Assembly (NCBI GenBank): GCA_903836515.1
Contig: CAILQW010000009.1
Span: forward strand, 1 to 32,005
Origin: Candidatus Omnitrophota bacterium
GTDB lineage: Bacteria > Omnitrophota > Gorgyraeia > Zapsychrales > Fredricksoniimonadaceae
DNA: 32,005 bases
Direction: 5' to 3'
A program made the position numbers and the translations under genes. Positions 9,118 to 20,263 of the stretch are shown here, piece by piece (the stretch's first letter is position 1; every line of letters starts with the position of its first letter). A model generated the notes under the pieces. It worked only from the letters and a program-made list of their open reading frames with translations. It was not told the DNA's origin and made no database searches.

Positions 9118-11757
9118 TTAAATGAGACACGCCAGCGCCTTGTTGAATTCATCCGCCCTGGCCTTCAATTCCGTCATGCGCTGACGTTCCTTTTCAATCA
9201 CCTCGGGCGGCGCTTTGCTGACAAAGCCCTCATTGGCCAGACGGCCCGCGATGGCACCCGCGGCCTTTTCCATCTGGGCCACCTCGGCGGCAATACGTGC
9301 CTTTTCCCTGGCAATGTCAATGAGTTCACCCAGCGGGATGAAAAAGGCCACCTCGCCGGCCACGCCTGTCGCGCAATTCTTCAATCCGTTGGCAGACCCT
9401 TCGTAACGGAACCCCGCAATGCGCACCAGGCGCTGGACCACGGCTTCGTTCAACCGCAAGCGCTCCAGCGTAGCCGCCGGGCCCACAAACACGCAGGCCA
9501 CTGGGTCGTTGGGCTTGATATTCCACTGGGCACGCACATTCCGGATGGACGTCACCAACGCCACGATCATGCCGATATCCGCCTCAACGCCCGCATGGGC
9601 ATATTTAGCCTCGGGAACAGGCCACGCCTCAAGGGTCAGCATGGTCTCAACACCGGCCATCTGGGAATAGATCTCCTCCGTGACAAACGGAATAAAGGGG
9701 TGGAGCATCTTGAGGGTATTCTTCAGGACAAGGCACGCGGTCTTCTGGGTGTTGATATCATCCATGCGGCCTTTGATCATTTCCAGATACCAGTCGCAGT
9801 AGGTTCCCCAGAAAAACTCGTAAAGGGTATTTTCAGCCTCGGAATAACGGAACTGCTCGATCGCCTCCGTCACAGCGGCCAGTGACGTCTGATAGCGCGA
9901 CATGATCCACTGTGACGCTGGATCAAGGGCGGCATGATCGATCTGGGAAAAGTCGCTCACTCCGCTCGCCTCAGGTGAAAGATTCATCATGACGAAACGT
10001 GAGGCGTTCCAGAGTTTGTTGGCAAAATTGCGCCCGGTCTCGAACTTTTCCTTGGAAATAAAAATATCCTGCCCGGAATTGAGGATCATGCTAAAACGCA
10101 GGGCATCCGCGCCGTATTCCCGGATGATCTCCAGCGGGTCGATCGCGTTACCGAGCGACTTGGACATCTTGCGCCCCTTGGCATCGCGCACCGTACCATG
10201 CAGGATAACATCCTTGAACGGCACCTCGCCCATGAATTCAATGCCGGCCATGACCATGCGCGCGACCCAGAAGAAAATGATCTCCGGCGCGGTGAAGAGC
10301 GCGGCGGTGGGATAGAAATACTGAAGGTCCTTGTTTTTTATGGGCCAGCCCAGGGTGGCAAAAGGCCACAGCCACGACGAGAACCATGTGTCCAGCACAT
10401 CAGGGTCCTGGGTCAGGACAACATCCTTGCCGTGTTTGGCCCGGGCCTGGAGCCGGGCATCAGCCTCACAGCGCGCGACAAAAGCATGGCCCTGTTCATC
10501 GTACCAGACAGGAATACGGTGCCCCCACCAGATCTGGCGTGAAATGCACCAGTCGCGAATATCGACCAGCCAATTCTCGTACACCTTTTCCCAGCGCTTG
10601 GGCTGGATGCACGGCGTGCCGGCACGAAAAGCCTCCAGCGCCTTGTCAGCCATGGGCTTCATTTTGACAAACCATTGGCGCGACAAATAAGGTTCCACCA
10701 CCGTGTCACAGCGGTAACAGCGGCGGACAGCGTTCATGTGCGGTTCGATCCTGACCATCAGCCCAAGGTCGTCTAACGCCTGAACGATCTCGCGGCGCGC
10801 TTCAAAACGGTCCATCCCCTCGAAGCGTCCGGCGTTGGCGTTCATCGTGCCGTTGGGATGCATGATATTGATAAATTCCAGATCATGCCGGCGGCCCATG
10901 GCAAAGTCGTTGGGGTCATGCGCAGGCGTTACCTTGACGGCACCGGATCCGAAGGTCCGGTCCACAAAATCGTCGGCAATGATCTTGATCTCACGCCCGG
11001 TGAGCGGCAGGACAATGATCTTGCCGATCAGGCCTGCGTAGCGTTCGTCGGCCGGGTTCACGGCAACCGCCGTATCTCCCAGCATGGTCTCAGGACGGGT
11101 CGTGGCCACGATCACGCCCTGGGAAGGCTCATCTTTAAAAGGATAACGGATATGCCAGAGACTGCCGCTGGACTCCTTGTGTTCCGCCTCTTCATCCGCC
11201 AGCGCCGTGGTACAGCGCGGGCACCAGTTGATGATATAGGACCCCTGATAGATCAGCCCGCGCTCGTAAAGGGTGACAAAAACCTCGCGCACCGCCTGGG
11301 AATACCCCTCGTCCATGGTAAAACGCGTGCGCTCCCAGTCGCAGGAACTGCCGAGTTTGTGGAGCTGTTCGATGATGGTGTCCCCGTGGCGGGCTTTCCA
11401 GTCCCAGAGCCGCTCCATGAACTTGTCGCGGCCGAGCGCCTCGCGCGTCAACCCTTCCTTGGCGATCTGTTTCTCGACGACGTTCTGCGTGGCGATCCCG
11501 GCATGATCCGTCCCTGGCATCCACATCGCATCAAAACCCTGCATGCGCTTGTAACGGATGAGGATATCCTGCAAGGTGTTGTTTAACGCATGGCCCATGT
11601 GGAGCACGCCTGTCACATTGGGCGGCGGGATAACAACCGCAAACGGGCCTTGGGACGAACGCCCTGCCACAGCATGGAAGGCTTTCTTCTCGCTCCAGAG
11701 CTTCAAACGTTTTTCTTCGACGTCCTGCGGGTTGTACCGGGCGGATAATTCAGGCAT
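9118..11757 (-). CDS. valS: Valine--tRNA ligase
   Basis: 879 aa. PPPNVTGVLHMGHAL (HIGH), KMSKSLGN (KMSKS), TTRPETMLGDTAVAVNP. Confidence 0.96.
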   Translation of the reverse strand: MPELSARYNPQDVEEKRLKLWSEKKAFHAVAGRSSQGPFAVVIPPPNVTGVLHMGHALNNTLQDILIRYKRMQGFDAMWMPGTDHAGIATQNVVEKQIAKEGLTREALGRDKFMERLWDWKARHGDTIIEQLHKLGSSCDWERTRFTMDEGYSQAVREVFVTLYERGLIYQGSYIINWCPRCTTALADEEAEHKESSGSLWHIRYPFKDEPSQGVIVATTRPETMLGDTAVAVNPADERYAGLIGKIIVLPLTGREIKIIADDFVDRTFGSGAVKVTPAHDPNDFAMGRRHDLEFINIMHPNGTMNANAGRFEGMDRFEARREIVQALDDLGLMVRIEPHMNAVRRCYRCDTVVEPYLSRQWFVKMKPMADKALEAFRAGTPCIQPKRWEKVYENWLVDIRDWCISRQIWWGHRIPVWYDEQGHAFVARCEADARLQARAKHGKDVVLTQDPDVLDTWFSSWLWPFATLGWPIKNKDLQYFYPTAALFTAPEIIFFWVARMVMAGIEFMGEVPFKDVILHGTVRDAKGRKMSKSLGNAIDPLEIIREYGADALRFSMILNSGQDIFISKEKFETGRNFANKLWNASRFVMMNLSPEASGVSDFSQIDHAALDPASQWIMSRYQTSLAAVTEAIEQFRYSEAENTLYEFFWGTYCDWYLEMIKGRMDDINTQKTACLVLKNTLKMLHPFIPFVTEEIYSQMAGVETMLTLEAWPVPEAKYAHAGVEADIGMIVALVTSIRNVRAQWNIKPNDPVACVFVGPAATLERLRLNEAVVQRLVRIAGFRYEGSANGLKNCATGVAGEVAFFIPLGELIDIAREKARIAAEVAQMEKAAGAIAGRLANEGFVSKAPPEVIEKERQRMTELKARADEFNKALACLI

Positions 11758-11768
11758 GATATCTCGTG

Positions 11769-13337
11769 TTATTTTTTGGAATCTTTTAAGAGTTTATACT
11801 CAATGCTGTCCACCAGCGCTTCCCAGCTGGCTTCGATGATATTCTCGTGCACGCCTACCGTGGTCCAGGCATTGTGCTCATCCTGCGATTCGATCAAAAC
11901 ACGCACCTTGGCGGCCGTGCCTTCCTTGGTGTCAAGCACCCGCACCTTGTAATCGGTCAGGCGCATGTCCTTGAGTGTCGGATAAAACGGCGTGAGCGCC
12001 TTGCGCAGGGCCTGATCCAGGGCTTCCACCGGGCCAACGCTGTCGGCAGAACTGAAGCGGCGCTCCCCTTTGACATCGATATGAAGGGTGGCCTCGGCCC
12101 GGGCGTGGCCGTCAGCCGTCTTCTCGGTATGGACACGGAACCCTTCAAGCCTGAAGAACGGCTTGTACTTCTTCAAGAATTTCTTCATGAAGAGTTCAAA
12201 CGAGGCATCCGCCCCCTCGAACTGGTAGCCTTCCAGTTCCTTCTGCTGGAGGGCCTTCAGCATGGCCCTGGCCTCGTCGGATTTCTTGTCGATCTTCAGC
12301 GCCATCTGTTCGGCCTTCATGACAAAAGGCATCTTGCCCGCAAGCTCGGAGGTGATGAAGCGGCGGTTGTTTCCAAAAAGCGACGGATCAATGTGCTCAT
12401 AGGCTTTGGGATTTTTCAGGATCGCGTCAATATGAACGCCGGCCTTGTGCGCAAAGGCCGAATGGCCGATAAACGGATGATTGTCCGCCATGGGCAAATT
12501 GGCCACTTCACTGATGTAATAGGCCGTATCCCTGAGGTCCTTCAGACGGGCTTCGGGAATCGTTTTGCAATCGAGTTTGGAAGAAAGGATGGCAATGACC
12601 GTGGAAAGATCCGCGTTGCCGCAGCGTTCGCCAAACCCGTTGAACGTCCCCTGCACCTGCACGCATCCGGCATCTACCGCCGCCAAGGTGTTGGCCACCG
12701 CAAGGTCCATGTCATTGTGGGTATGGATGCCCAGGGGCGCCGTGATGCTGTCGCGGACCTCGGCGATGATGCCCGCCACCTCTTCGGGAAGGCTCCCGCC
12801 GTTGGTGTCGCACAAAACCAGGATATCCGCCCCGGCCTCGGCCGCGGCCTTGAGGGTTGCCATCGCATAGGCAGGATTACTTTTATATCCGTCGAAGAAA
12901 TGTTCCGCGTCGTAAACAACTTCCTTCTTTTTTTTCTTGAGAAATGAAACGGAATCGCGGATGATCTCGAGGTTGTCCTCGAGCGTTGTTTTCAGGACAT
13001 CCGTGACATGCATGTCCCAGGTCTTGCCGAAAATGCACACAACGGGAGTGGCCGCCGCGACTAAATCCTTGTAATTGGGATCGTCCGCCGCCTTCAGGCC
13101 CTTGCGGCGCGTGGATGAGAATGCGGCCAGGCGCGCGTGACGGAGCGGCTCTTTCTTCATCCGGGCAAAGAAATCCCTATCCTTGGGGTTGGAGCCGGGC
13201 CATCCACCTTCGATGTAGTCGACGCCGGCCTCATCGAGCCGGCGGGCGATCTTCACCTTGTCGTTGACCGTGAAAGAAACACCCTCCGCCTGGGAACCGT
13301 CGCGCAGGGTGGTGTCGTAGATAAAAACGCGGGGCAC
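11769..13337 (-). CDS. cimA: Citramalate synthase, CimA-type (2-isopropylmalate/homocitrate synthase family)
   Basis: VPRVFIYDTTLRDGSQAEGVSFTVNDKVKIARRLDEAGVDYIEGGWPGSNPKD; ends before lysC if the GTG start at 13337 is used. Confidence 0.88.
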   Translation of the reverse strand: MPRVFIYDTTLRDGSQAEGVSFTVNDKVKIARRLDEAGVDYIEGGWPGSNPKDRDFFARMKKEPLRHARLAAFSSTRRKGLKAADDPNYKDLVAAATPVVCIFGKTWDMHVTDVLKTTLEDNLEIIRDSVSFLKKKKKEVVYDAEHFFDGYKSNPAYAMATLKAAAEAGADILVLCDTNGGSLPEEVAGIIAEVRDSITAPLGIHTHNDMDLAVANTLAAVDAGCVQVQGTFNGFGERCGNADLSTVIAILSSKLDCKTIPEARLKDLRDTAYYISEVANLPMADNHPFIGHSAFAHKAGVHIDAILKNPKAYEHIDPSLFGNNRRFITSELAGKMPFVMKAEQMALKIDKKSDEARAMLKALQQKELEGYQFEGADASFELFMKKFLKKYKPFFRLEGFRVHTEKTADGHARAEATLHIDVKGERRFSSADSVGPVEALDQALRKALTPFYPTLKDMRLTDYKVRVLDTKEGTAAKVRVLIESQDEHNAWTTVGVHENIIEASWEALVDSIEYKLLKDSKK

Positions 13338-13338
13338 G

Positions 13339-14565
13339 TTACTTGGCCTTCCCGAGATCGAAACTCTTGTGGAGCGCCTTGACCGCGGCATCCGCCTTGT
13401 CGAGGGCGATGATACAGGAAATGCTGATCTCGGAAGTGGCGATCATCTCGATGTTGATCCTGGCCTCGGCCAGGGCTTCGAACATCCTGGCGGCGATCCC
13501 GTGATGCGAACGCATCCCGGACCCGACAATGGAAACGCGTGCCACGTTGTTTTCATGCAGGATACTGCCGGCACCGATCTTCGCGGCCGCGTCTTCGGCA
13601 GCTTTAAGCCCCTTGACCAGATCGGCCTTGGGGATCGTGAAGGAAATATCCGTCTTTTTGGTATGGCTGACATTCTGAACAATCACATCGACATTGACAC
13701 CGACCTTGGCGATGGCGTTAAAGATATCCGCGGAAACACCGGGCTTGTCCGGGACGGCGCAAATGGTGATCTTGGCCTCGTTCTTGCTGGATGTCACGCC
13801 CCTGACGGCGATATCCTCGATCTTTTGGGTGGACTTGACGATCATGGTACCTTCCTCCTTGGAATAACTCGAACGGACATGTAACGGGATGTTGAACCTT
13901 TTGGCGACCTCGATGGAACGCGCCTGCATCACCTGGGCCCCCAGAGACGCCATCTCGAGCATCTCGTCAAAGGTGATCTCGTCGAGCTTGCGCGCTTCGG
14001 GGACAAGGCGCGGATCGGTGGTATAGATGCCGTTGACATCCGTGTAGATCTCGCAGACATCTGCCTTGATGGCCTTGGCCAAAGCGACCGCCGAAAGGTC
14101 CGAGCCGCCGCGGCCAAGGGTGGTGATCTCGTTGTCCGAGGTAACGCCCTGGTACCCGGCCATGATCACGATCTTGCCTTCCTTGAACGCCCTCTTGATA
14201 CGCTTGTCATCGATATATTCAACACGCGCCTTCTGGTGCGTGCCGTCGGTCCGCACCCCGACCTGATAGCCGGTCAACGCCACAGAATCAAACCCCATCT
14301 CACGGACCGCCATGGCCAGCAACGCACAGCTGATCTGCTCGCCTGTCGAGAGCAATAAATCCATCTCGCGGGCCGCGGGATTCTTGGTGATCTGGAACGC
14401 CAGGGTCTCGAGATCGTCGGTGGTGTCGGCCATGGCAGACACAACGACCGCGACATCGGTGCCCTTGTTCTTGTAAGAGGTGATGCGCGCGGCCACGGCC
14501 TTGATGCGCTCCACATTGGCGACCGACGAGCCGCCGTATTTCTGGACGATGATCTTCTTTTTCAT
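13339..14565 (-). CDS. lysC: Aspartate kinase with ACT domains
   Basis: MKKKIIVQKYGGSSVANVERIK, TLGRGGSDLSAVALA, C-terminal ACT repeats. ATGA overlap with apgM sets the start. Confidence 0.94.
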   Translation of the reverse strand: MKKKIIVQKYGGSSVANVERIKAVAARITSYKNKGTDVAVVVSAMADTTDDLETLAFQITKNPAAREMDLLLSTGEQISCALLAMAVREMGFDSVALTGYQVGVRTDGTHQKARVEYIDDKRIKRAFKEGKIVIMAGYQGVTSDNEITTLGRGGSDLSAVALAKAIKADVCEIYTDVNGIYTTDPRLVPEARKLDEITFDEMLEMASLGAQVMQARSIEVAKRFNIPLHVRSSYSKEEGTMIVKSTQKIEDIAVRGVTSSKNEAKITICAVPDKPGVSADIFNAIAKVGVNVDVIVQNVSHTKKTDISFTIPKADLVKGLKAAEDAAAKIGAGSILHENNVARVSIVGSGMRSHHGIAARMFEALAEARINIEMIATSEISISCIIALDKADAAVKALHKSFDLGKAK

Positions 14566-15767
14566 AAACTCCTCTTCCCCATAAAAAATTGAAGCATCTC
14601 CTCGCCGCTGGCAAACCACAGGCCAGCCCGTGCGGCAGAGGTTTCATTGTACCCGTCCATGCGGTTGGGTTCAATACCTTTTCCATACATCAAAAACGGC
14701 ACAGGAACAGCGGTATGCGTACGCCTGGCCAGGGGGGTGGCATGGTCGGGCGATATCAGGATGCGCACATCATCGCGCCCTTTAGCCCAGGCCAGGACAG
14801 GCCCTGCCACATCCGTGTCGAAACGTTCAACCGCCTCTACCTTGGCCGCAGGGTCGCCGTTATGCCCGGCCTCGTCTGTGGCTTCCACATGAACGAACAC
14901 AAAATCATGCCGATCCATCGACGCCAGCGCATAGTCGGCCTTCCCCCGGAAATTGGTGTCCAGATACCCCGTCACCCCCGGGACCGTAATGATCTCAAGC
15001 CCGGCCAGCCTCCCCATCCCGTTGACAAGGTCAACGGCGGAAATGATGCTGCCGCCCAATCCGAATTTATTCCAGTACGACTGAAGCCGGGGGCGCTGGC
15101 CCTGCCCCCAGAACCAGGTCATATTGGCCGGCAGTTTACCGGCTTTAACACGGGCAATATTGACCGGATGTGCGGCAAGGATATCGCGCGAACGCTGCAT
15201 ATGATCCAGCAAAATGGCCGCGCCGCTTCCCTGCGGCCAGTAAGCGTCAAGGGATTGTCCCAGGATATCATGCGGCGGCGTACAGACCAAGGCCTGAAGG
15301 GCTTTCACATCCGCGTCACGCACCACAACAATATGGCGGTAACTTTTACCGGCATGATAGGTGACGTGGCGGTCGTTCAGGGCAAGGGCCAGATCACGGA
15401 TGATCAGCGCGGCCTCGTCAATGGTGATATGACCGGCGCTATAATCAACCATTTTCCCGTCAGCTGCCGTGACAAGATTACAGCGGAACGCGATCTCCCC
15501 GTCATGGAGCACAATCCCGAGATTGGCGGCTTCAAGGGGTGCCCGGCCGGTCAGGATCCCCCGGGGATCGTATCCCATCAGGGAAAGGTTGCCGACGTCA
15601 GAGCCAGGATGCATGCCTTCGGGGATGGTCCGGACCAGGGCGCAAAAGCCATGCCGGGCCATGTGATCCATATGGGGCGTACGCGCCGCCTCAAGCGGGG
15701 TCTTGCCGCCGAGCGCCATGACCGGCTCATCCGCCACTCCATCTGGAACAAGGATAATATATTTCAT
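14562..15767 (-). CDS. apgM: Cofactor-independent phosphoglycerate mutase (ApgM type)
   Basis: [70 protein letters not shown]. Confidence 0.88.
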   Translation of the reverse strand: MKYIILVPDGVADEPVMALGGKTPLEAARTPHMDHMARHGFCALVRTIPEGMHPGSDVGNLSLMGYDPRGILTGRAPLEAANLGIVLHDGEIAFRCNLVTAADGKMVDYSAGHITIDEAALIIRDLALALNDRHVTYHAGKSYRHIVVVRDADVKALQALVCTPPHDILGQSLDAYWPQGSGAAILLDHMQRSRDILAAHPVNIARVKAGKLPANMTWFWGQGQRPRLQSYWNKFGLGGSIISAVDLVNGMGRLAGLEIITVPGVTGYLDTNFRGKADYALASMDRHDFVFVHVEATDEAGHNGDPAAKVEAVERFDTDVAGPVLAWAKGRDDVRILISPDHATPLARRTHTAVPVPFLMYGKGIEPNRMDGYNETSAARAGLWFASGEEMLQFFMGKRSL

Positions 15768-16408
15768 AACAACCTTTTGTCGATCTCTGCCGCCAGATTT
15801 TGCACGATCGCTTTCTTGGTCAATGCCTTGGCAAAAAGACGGCCGGAGGCATCGATCAGGCACGCCTCGTAAGACCCGGACTTCAGGCAGTTAGCCACCA
15901 CAAGATCGCAGGATGCCTCTTTAAAAAGCCCGGCCGCCCGCTCCAGGATAAAAGCGCGCGTGAGGCGCGTTTCAAGCTTGAATCCGACGAGAAAAATTCC
16001 GGGTACCTTCCTTTTGACAGCGTTGACCAGCTTGCCGGTGGGTACAAGATTGAGCGTCAGAGGTCCGCCCGAGGAGAGCTTCCCCTTAAACGGCCTGGCC
16101 AGCTTGAAATCGGATACTGCGGCCGCATGGATCATAACATCATACCCGCGCTTCAGTTCCTGATCAAGCAGGGCCTTGAGTTCATCGTAATAAAAGAATT
16201 TCTTCAGGGAAATCTTGGGGTCAAGCGTGGGCGCGGCAAGAGCGGCATGCCCTTCCAGAAGAGTGACCCTGGCGCCCCGGCGGAAAAATTCCCCGGCGAT
16301 GAGACGTCCCATTTCTCCTGTGGAGCGATTGGTGATGACGCGCATACCATCCACCGGCACCGCTGTGGGGCCGCTGGTGATAAGGATGTGCAGGCGTTTA
16401 GAGGCCAA
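15764..16408 (-). CDS. Stand-alone phosphopantothenate--cysteine ligase (CoaB/DFP) domain protein
   Basis: [75 protein letters not shown]. No CoaC flavoprotein domain. Confidence 0.8.
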   Translation of the reverse strand: MASKRLHILITSGPTAVPVDGMRVITNRSTGEMGRLIAGEFFRRGARVTLLEGHAALAAPTLDPKISLKKFFYYDELKALLDQELKRGYDVMIHAAAVSDFKLARPFKGKLSSGGPLTLNLVPTGKLVNAVKRKVPGIFLVGFKLETRLTRAFILERAAGLFKEASCDLVVANCLKSGSYEACLIDASGRLFAKALTKKAIVQNLAAEIDKRLL

Positions 16409-17480
16409 TTTCTTTCAGGATGGCGTTGATGTCAGCCTTGACCACGACCGGCTGTTGGACGCACTTCATGGCATTCGAAGGGTCCTTGAGCCCGTGCCCG
16501 GTCAAGGTGCAGACGACCGTCCCCCCCTGGGAATTTTTGAAATAACCCGCATGCGCGAGTTTGAGTATCCCTGCCACAGAGGCGGCTGATGCCGGCTCGC
16601 AAAATACGCCGTCACTTCCCGCCAACAGCTGATAAGCGGCCATGATCTCTTCGTCCGTCACCATGTCAATGAGCCCGCCCGATGCATCACGTGCCGCGAC
16701 AGCCGATGCCCAGCTGGCAGGGTTGCCGATCTTGATGGCGGTTGCCAGCGTTTCAGGGTGTTCAATGATCCTGTTGTGCACAATGGGAGCTGACCCGGCG
16801 GCCTGGAACCCGAGCATTTTGGGAAGCCGTAGGGCTTTGCCCCCGTTTTTATATTCGTTGTAGCCTTTCCAGTAGGCGGTGATATTGCCCGCGTTCCCTA
16901 CAGGGATAGCGTGGAACATGGGCGCATCACCCAGATCATCAACGATCTCGAAGGCCGCGGTCTTCTGGCCTTCAATACGGAAAGGATTGATGGAGTTGAC
17001 CAGTTCAATGGGATGTTTGGCGGTAACGTCCCTGACAAGGTTGAGCGCATCGTCGAAATTACCCTGGATAGCGATCACCTGGGCCTGATGGATCATGGCC
17101 TGGGCCAGTTTGCCAAGGGCGATATTGCCGTCAGGAATAAGGACACAGCAACGCATGCCCGCGCGCGCCGCATAAGCGGCCGCAGAAGCCGACGTATTGC
17201 CTGTTGAAGCACACATGACAACCTTGGCGCCTTTTTCAGCCGCCTTGGATATAGCCATGGTCATGCCGCGGTCCTTAAATGAACCCGTCGGGTTAAGGCC
17301 TTCATATTTCAGATAAACACGCAGGCCGGTCTTTTCGGAAAGGCGCACAGAATGGATGAGCGGGGTATTGCCTTCGCACAACGAAATCACAGGCGTCTTG
17401 GCGGAAACGGGAAGATACGCACGGTAACGGTGGATAAGCCCCTGGTATAACCGGCCTGATTGACTGCTATCCGCCATCAT
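16398..17480 (-). CDS. thrC: Threonine synthase
   Basis: 360 aa. [22 protein letters not shown] (PLP lysine), [20 protein letters not shown]. Confidence 0.94.
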   Translation of the reverse strand: MMADSSQSGRLYQGLIHRYRAYLPVSAKTPVISLCEGNTPLIHSVRLSEKTGLRVYLKYEGLNPTGSFKDRGMTMAISKAAEKGAKVVMCASTGNTSASAAAYAARAGMRCCVLIPDGNIALGKLAQAMIHQAQVIAIQGNFDDALNLVRDVTAKHPIELVNSINPFRIEGQKTAAFEIVDDLGDAPMFHAIPVGNAGNITAYWKGYNEYKNGGKALRLPKMLGFQAAGSAPIVHNRIIEHPETLATAIKIGNPASWASAVAARDASGGLIDMVTDEEIMAAYQLLAGSDGVFCEPASAASVAGILKLAHAGYFKNSQGGTVVCTLTGHGLKDPSNAMKCVQQPVVVKADINAILKEIGL

Positions 17481-17481
17481 A

Positions 17482-18777
17482 TTATAACGGCTCCATGCGA
17501 ATAGCCACGGGTTTGGCCTTCACATCGGGAAGTTTTCCGATCTTGTCGAGCGCCTTGCGGACATCCGATTCCAGGGCGGTATGGGTCAACATGACCAGCG
17601 GCACCGCCGCCCCGCGGCTGACTGTTTTCTGAGTCAACGACGCGATGCTGATGCCGTGCTGGCCAAAGATACCGGTGATCTTCGAGAGAACACCAGGACG
17701 GTCAATGACCATAAGGCGGATATAAAATTCGGTCTGGACCTTGTCCATGGAGAGCAGTTTGAGCGTTGTTGTTTCCCGGGGATCATCGCCGATCCAGGTG
17801 CGGTCGGTAGCGGCGTTGTGAATGCCAAGGTTGATGAGATCGCTGAAAACACCTGAAGCAGCCGCCATCTGCCCGGCACCCTGCCCGACCAAAAGGACAT
17901 CGCCCAGAGGGTCAGCTTCAAGCAGCACCGCGTTATTGACGCCATTAACCGACGCCAGGGAATGTTTTCTGGAAATGAGAGTCGGATGCACACGCGCCTC
18001 GATCCCATCCTCTTTTTTCTTGGCAATAGCCAGCAGTTTGATCGTCAGGCCCATTTCGCGGGCGTAGTTGAGATCCTCGGGAGCGACATGGGTGATGCCC
18101 TCGGTATGAATATCCGTGACTTTCACGAATTTGCCCATGGCCAGCATGACCAAAACCGCAAGCTTGTGCGCGGAATCCTTGCCATTGATATCAAGCGACG
18201 GGTCAGCCTCCGCATAACCTTTTTCCTGGGCCAGCTTGACCGCCTGGTCAAAGGAGATACCCGCGGACTCCATCTCGCTAAGGATGTAATTGCAGGTCCC
18301 GTTCACAATGCCGTAAAGGCTGTTGTACTGATTGCCTGCCATGCCTTCGGTCAGGGCTTTGATGACAGGAACCCCGGCCAGCACCGCCGTCTCGAAATAG
18401 ATACTGCGCCCGCGCGCATGCGCCAGGCGAAAAAGTTCCTGGCCGAAGCTGGAAATGACAGCCTTGTTGGCCGTCACCACATGCTTGCCGTTCTCCAGCG
18501 CCCCCTTGATGATCTCCAGCGCCGGATGATGGCCGCCAATGAGCTCGACCACCACATTGATTTCGGGGTCGTTGATGAGGACATTGAAATCTTTGGTCGC
18601 GCTGACACCGCCCACAGACTTGAGGAATTTGGTGTCGATCTTCAGGTCGCAGACAGTCTTCAGCCTGAGGTCAACCCCGTATTTCTCGCGGACGAACAAA
18701 CGCCTGGAACTGATGAGTTTGGCAACACCCCTGCCGACGGTACCCAGTCCGACAAGGCCGATGGTGACGGTCTTCAT
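17482..18777 (-). CDS. hom: Homoserine dehydrogenase with C-terminal ACT domain
   Basis: 431 aa. [63 protein letters not shown]. Confidence 0.95.
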   Translation of the reverse strand: MKTVTIGLVGLGTVGRGVAKLISSRRLFVREKYGVDLRLKTVCDLKIDTKFLKSVGGVSATKDFNVLINDPEINVVVELIGGHHPALEIIKGALENGKHVVTANKAVISSFGQELFRLAHARGRSIYFETAVLAGVPVIKALTEGMAGNQYNSLYGIVNGTCNYILSEMESAGISFDQAVKLAQEKGYAEADPSLDINGKDSAHKLAVLVMLAMGKFVKVTDIHTEGITHVAPEDLNYAREMGLTIKLLAIAKKKEDGIEARVHPTLISRKHSLASVNGVNNAVLLEADPLGDVLLVGQGAGQMAAASGVFSDLINLGIHNAATDRTWIGDDPRETTTLKLLSMDKVQTEFYIRLMVIDRPGVLSKITGIFGQHGISIASLTQKTVSRGAAVPLVMLTHTALESDVRKALDKIGKLPDVKAKPVAIRMEPL

Positions 18778-19148
18778 CGATAATCAACCTTGTTGAGATT
18801 GTATTTTTCTATTTTCTCGAGGACATCAGACGCTTCATGGGTGATGTTGTAGAATTTGAGGCGGTTTTGATAAATAAGGCCCTTGATCTTCTCATGCGAA
18901 TCAAGGATCTGCCCTTCCAGGCAGATCGTATCCGCAACATAGGGAGTTCGCAGCTCCAGCGCCACAACCGATCCTGGCTCAAAAGCCATGGTCGATGTGA
19001 AACAGATACCCCCCCGGCTGATATTCTCAACCTGGGAAACTTCAAACTTCAGGGAAGGATTGTTCTTCTGACAAAAACGGACAATGTAGTTTTTGCGAAT
19101 ACGGATGAACTGCCGGCGTTCGCTTCCGGATTTCTTGTCAGAAACCAT
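18774..19148 (-). CDS. PilZ-domain protein
   Basis: ERRQFIRIRKNYIVRF plus VENISRGGICF, PilZ-like. ATGA overlap with hom. Confidence 0.75.
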   Translation of the reverse strand: MVSDKKSGSERRQFIRIRKNYIVRFCQKNNPSLKFEVSQVENISRGGICFTSTMAFEPGSVVALELRTPYVADTICLEGQILDSHEKIKGLIYQNRLKFYNITHEASDVLEKIEKYNLNKVDYR

Positions 19149-19175
19149 ATGCTACCCCCCTTGGATCAAATATAA

Positions 19176-19249
19176 TCGGAGCGGTGAGATTTGAACCCAC
19201 GACCTCTTGAACCCCATTCAAGTGCGCTAGCCAGCTGCGCTACGCCCCG
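19176..19249 (-). tRNA. tRNA-Pro(GGG)
   Basis: Complement CGGGGCG-TA-GCGC...-CTTGA-ATGGGGT-TCAAG-...GTGGGTTCAAATCTCAC-CGCTCCG-A folds as a cloverleaf with anticodon GGG. CCA is not encoded. Confidence 0.93.
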
Positions 19250-19336
19250 AGAAAAAACAGGAGAAAAAATCAATAGCGACCTATTATACAGAAAACCGCT
19301 CTCTTGAAAAGAGAAAATGTCAAATGCTATTGCCGG

Positions 19337-20263
19337 TCAAAGAAACCGCAAATGCACGCGCTCGCTGTAGGGGAAGCCGGACGAGGCATCTTTCCCCAAT
19401 TCTTCAGCCGTATGCAATAGCGCCTGCCCCTCCCTGGCATCCCCCGCAGCGACGAGGATCTGTCCTGCATAACGGTATGCCCATGGATTGCGCGACTTCT
19501 GTTTCAGGCATGCGCCCAGAAGGGGCATAGCCTCGGCGGCATTCCCCAGAGAAAGGCTGGATGCCCCCGCATAAAAATAAAAAGGTTCCTTGTCCCGTAT
19601 CTCAGGCATCGCTATGACCTGCAGGGCGACACTCCGGGCGCCGGCAAAATCTTTCGCGTAATAACGGGCCGCGACGATCAACAGATACACATCTTCCCGG
19701 GCCGAAGCCGCATCTTTTTCAATGTCTATATCAAAATTACCCGACGACATGATCTGCCGGTAAAGCACCGAGGAACGGGCCGCACTGGCGGCCATGGGGG
19801 GCGGTATCTGCACGGCCCGCTCAAGGTAAGCCAGGGCCAGGGACATATCCCCGCGTTCAAAAGCCAGCACCGCCGTATTGTAGCAATTCCAGAAAAGAGG
19901 CGGAAACGCATCGGCGGAAGCGCGCAGGTCAACCGCCGCTTTTCCCGGCTCCCCCTGATAATATTCGGCCACCCCCAGGAACATGCGCGTGGTCCATTCC
20001 TGGGGCATATAACGAAGGACCAGATCAAAGTAACTGCGATAGGGTTTCCAGTCCATGGCCTGCGGCGACACATCCCCCCTGGCCAAGGACACCAGCGCGC
20101 TCATCGACGGCCTGGCATCGTTGAGACGGCGGATCCTCACACGCGAGGCGGCTGCCTTGGCATCGACCAGGAAAGCCAAGGCCACAAATAACCCGATATA
20201 CAGGATGCCCACGCGCGTGAAAAGCCATTTAACGGCAACCATAAACCTGTCTGTACCCATCAA
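19337..20263 (-). CDS. TPR-type membrane-anchored protein
   Basis: N-terminal TM (VGILYIGLFVALAFLV) followed by TPR-like repeats; ATGA overlap with the upstream YfhO-like gene. Confidence 0.65.
   Translation of the reverse strand: MMGTDRFMVAVKWLFTRVGILYIGLFVALAFLVDAKAAASRVRIRRLNDARPSMSALVSLARGDVSPQAMDWKPYRSYFDLVLRYMPQEWTTRMFLGVAEYYQGEPGKAAVDLRASADAFPPLFWNCYNTAVLAFERGDMSLALAYLERAVQIPPPMAASAARSSVLYRQIMSSGNFDIDIEKDAASAREDVYLLIVAARYYAKDFAGARSVALQVIAMPEIRDKEPFYFYAGASSLSLGNAAEAMPLLGACLKQKSRNPWAYRYAGQILVAAGDAREGQALLHTAEELGKDASSGFPYSERVHLRFL

Noticed and set aside
11847-12947. 366-aa plus-strand ORF
   Set aside because: Antisense shadow of cimA.
14589-15872. 427-aa plus-strand ORF
   Set aside because: Antisense to apgM; no recognisable family and explained by the high-GC codon bias of the opposite strand.
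17962-18783. 273-aa plus-strand ORF
   Set aside because: Antisense shadow of hom.
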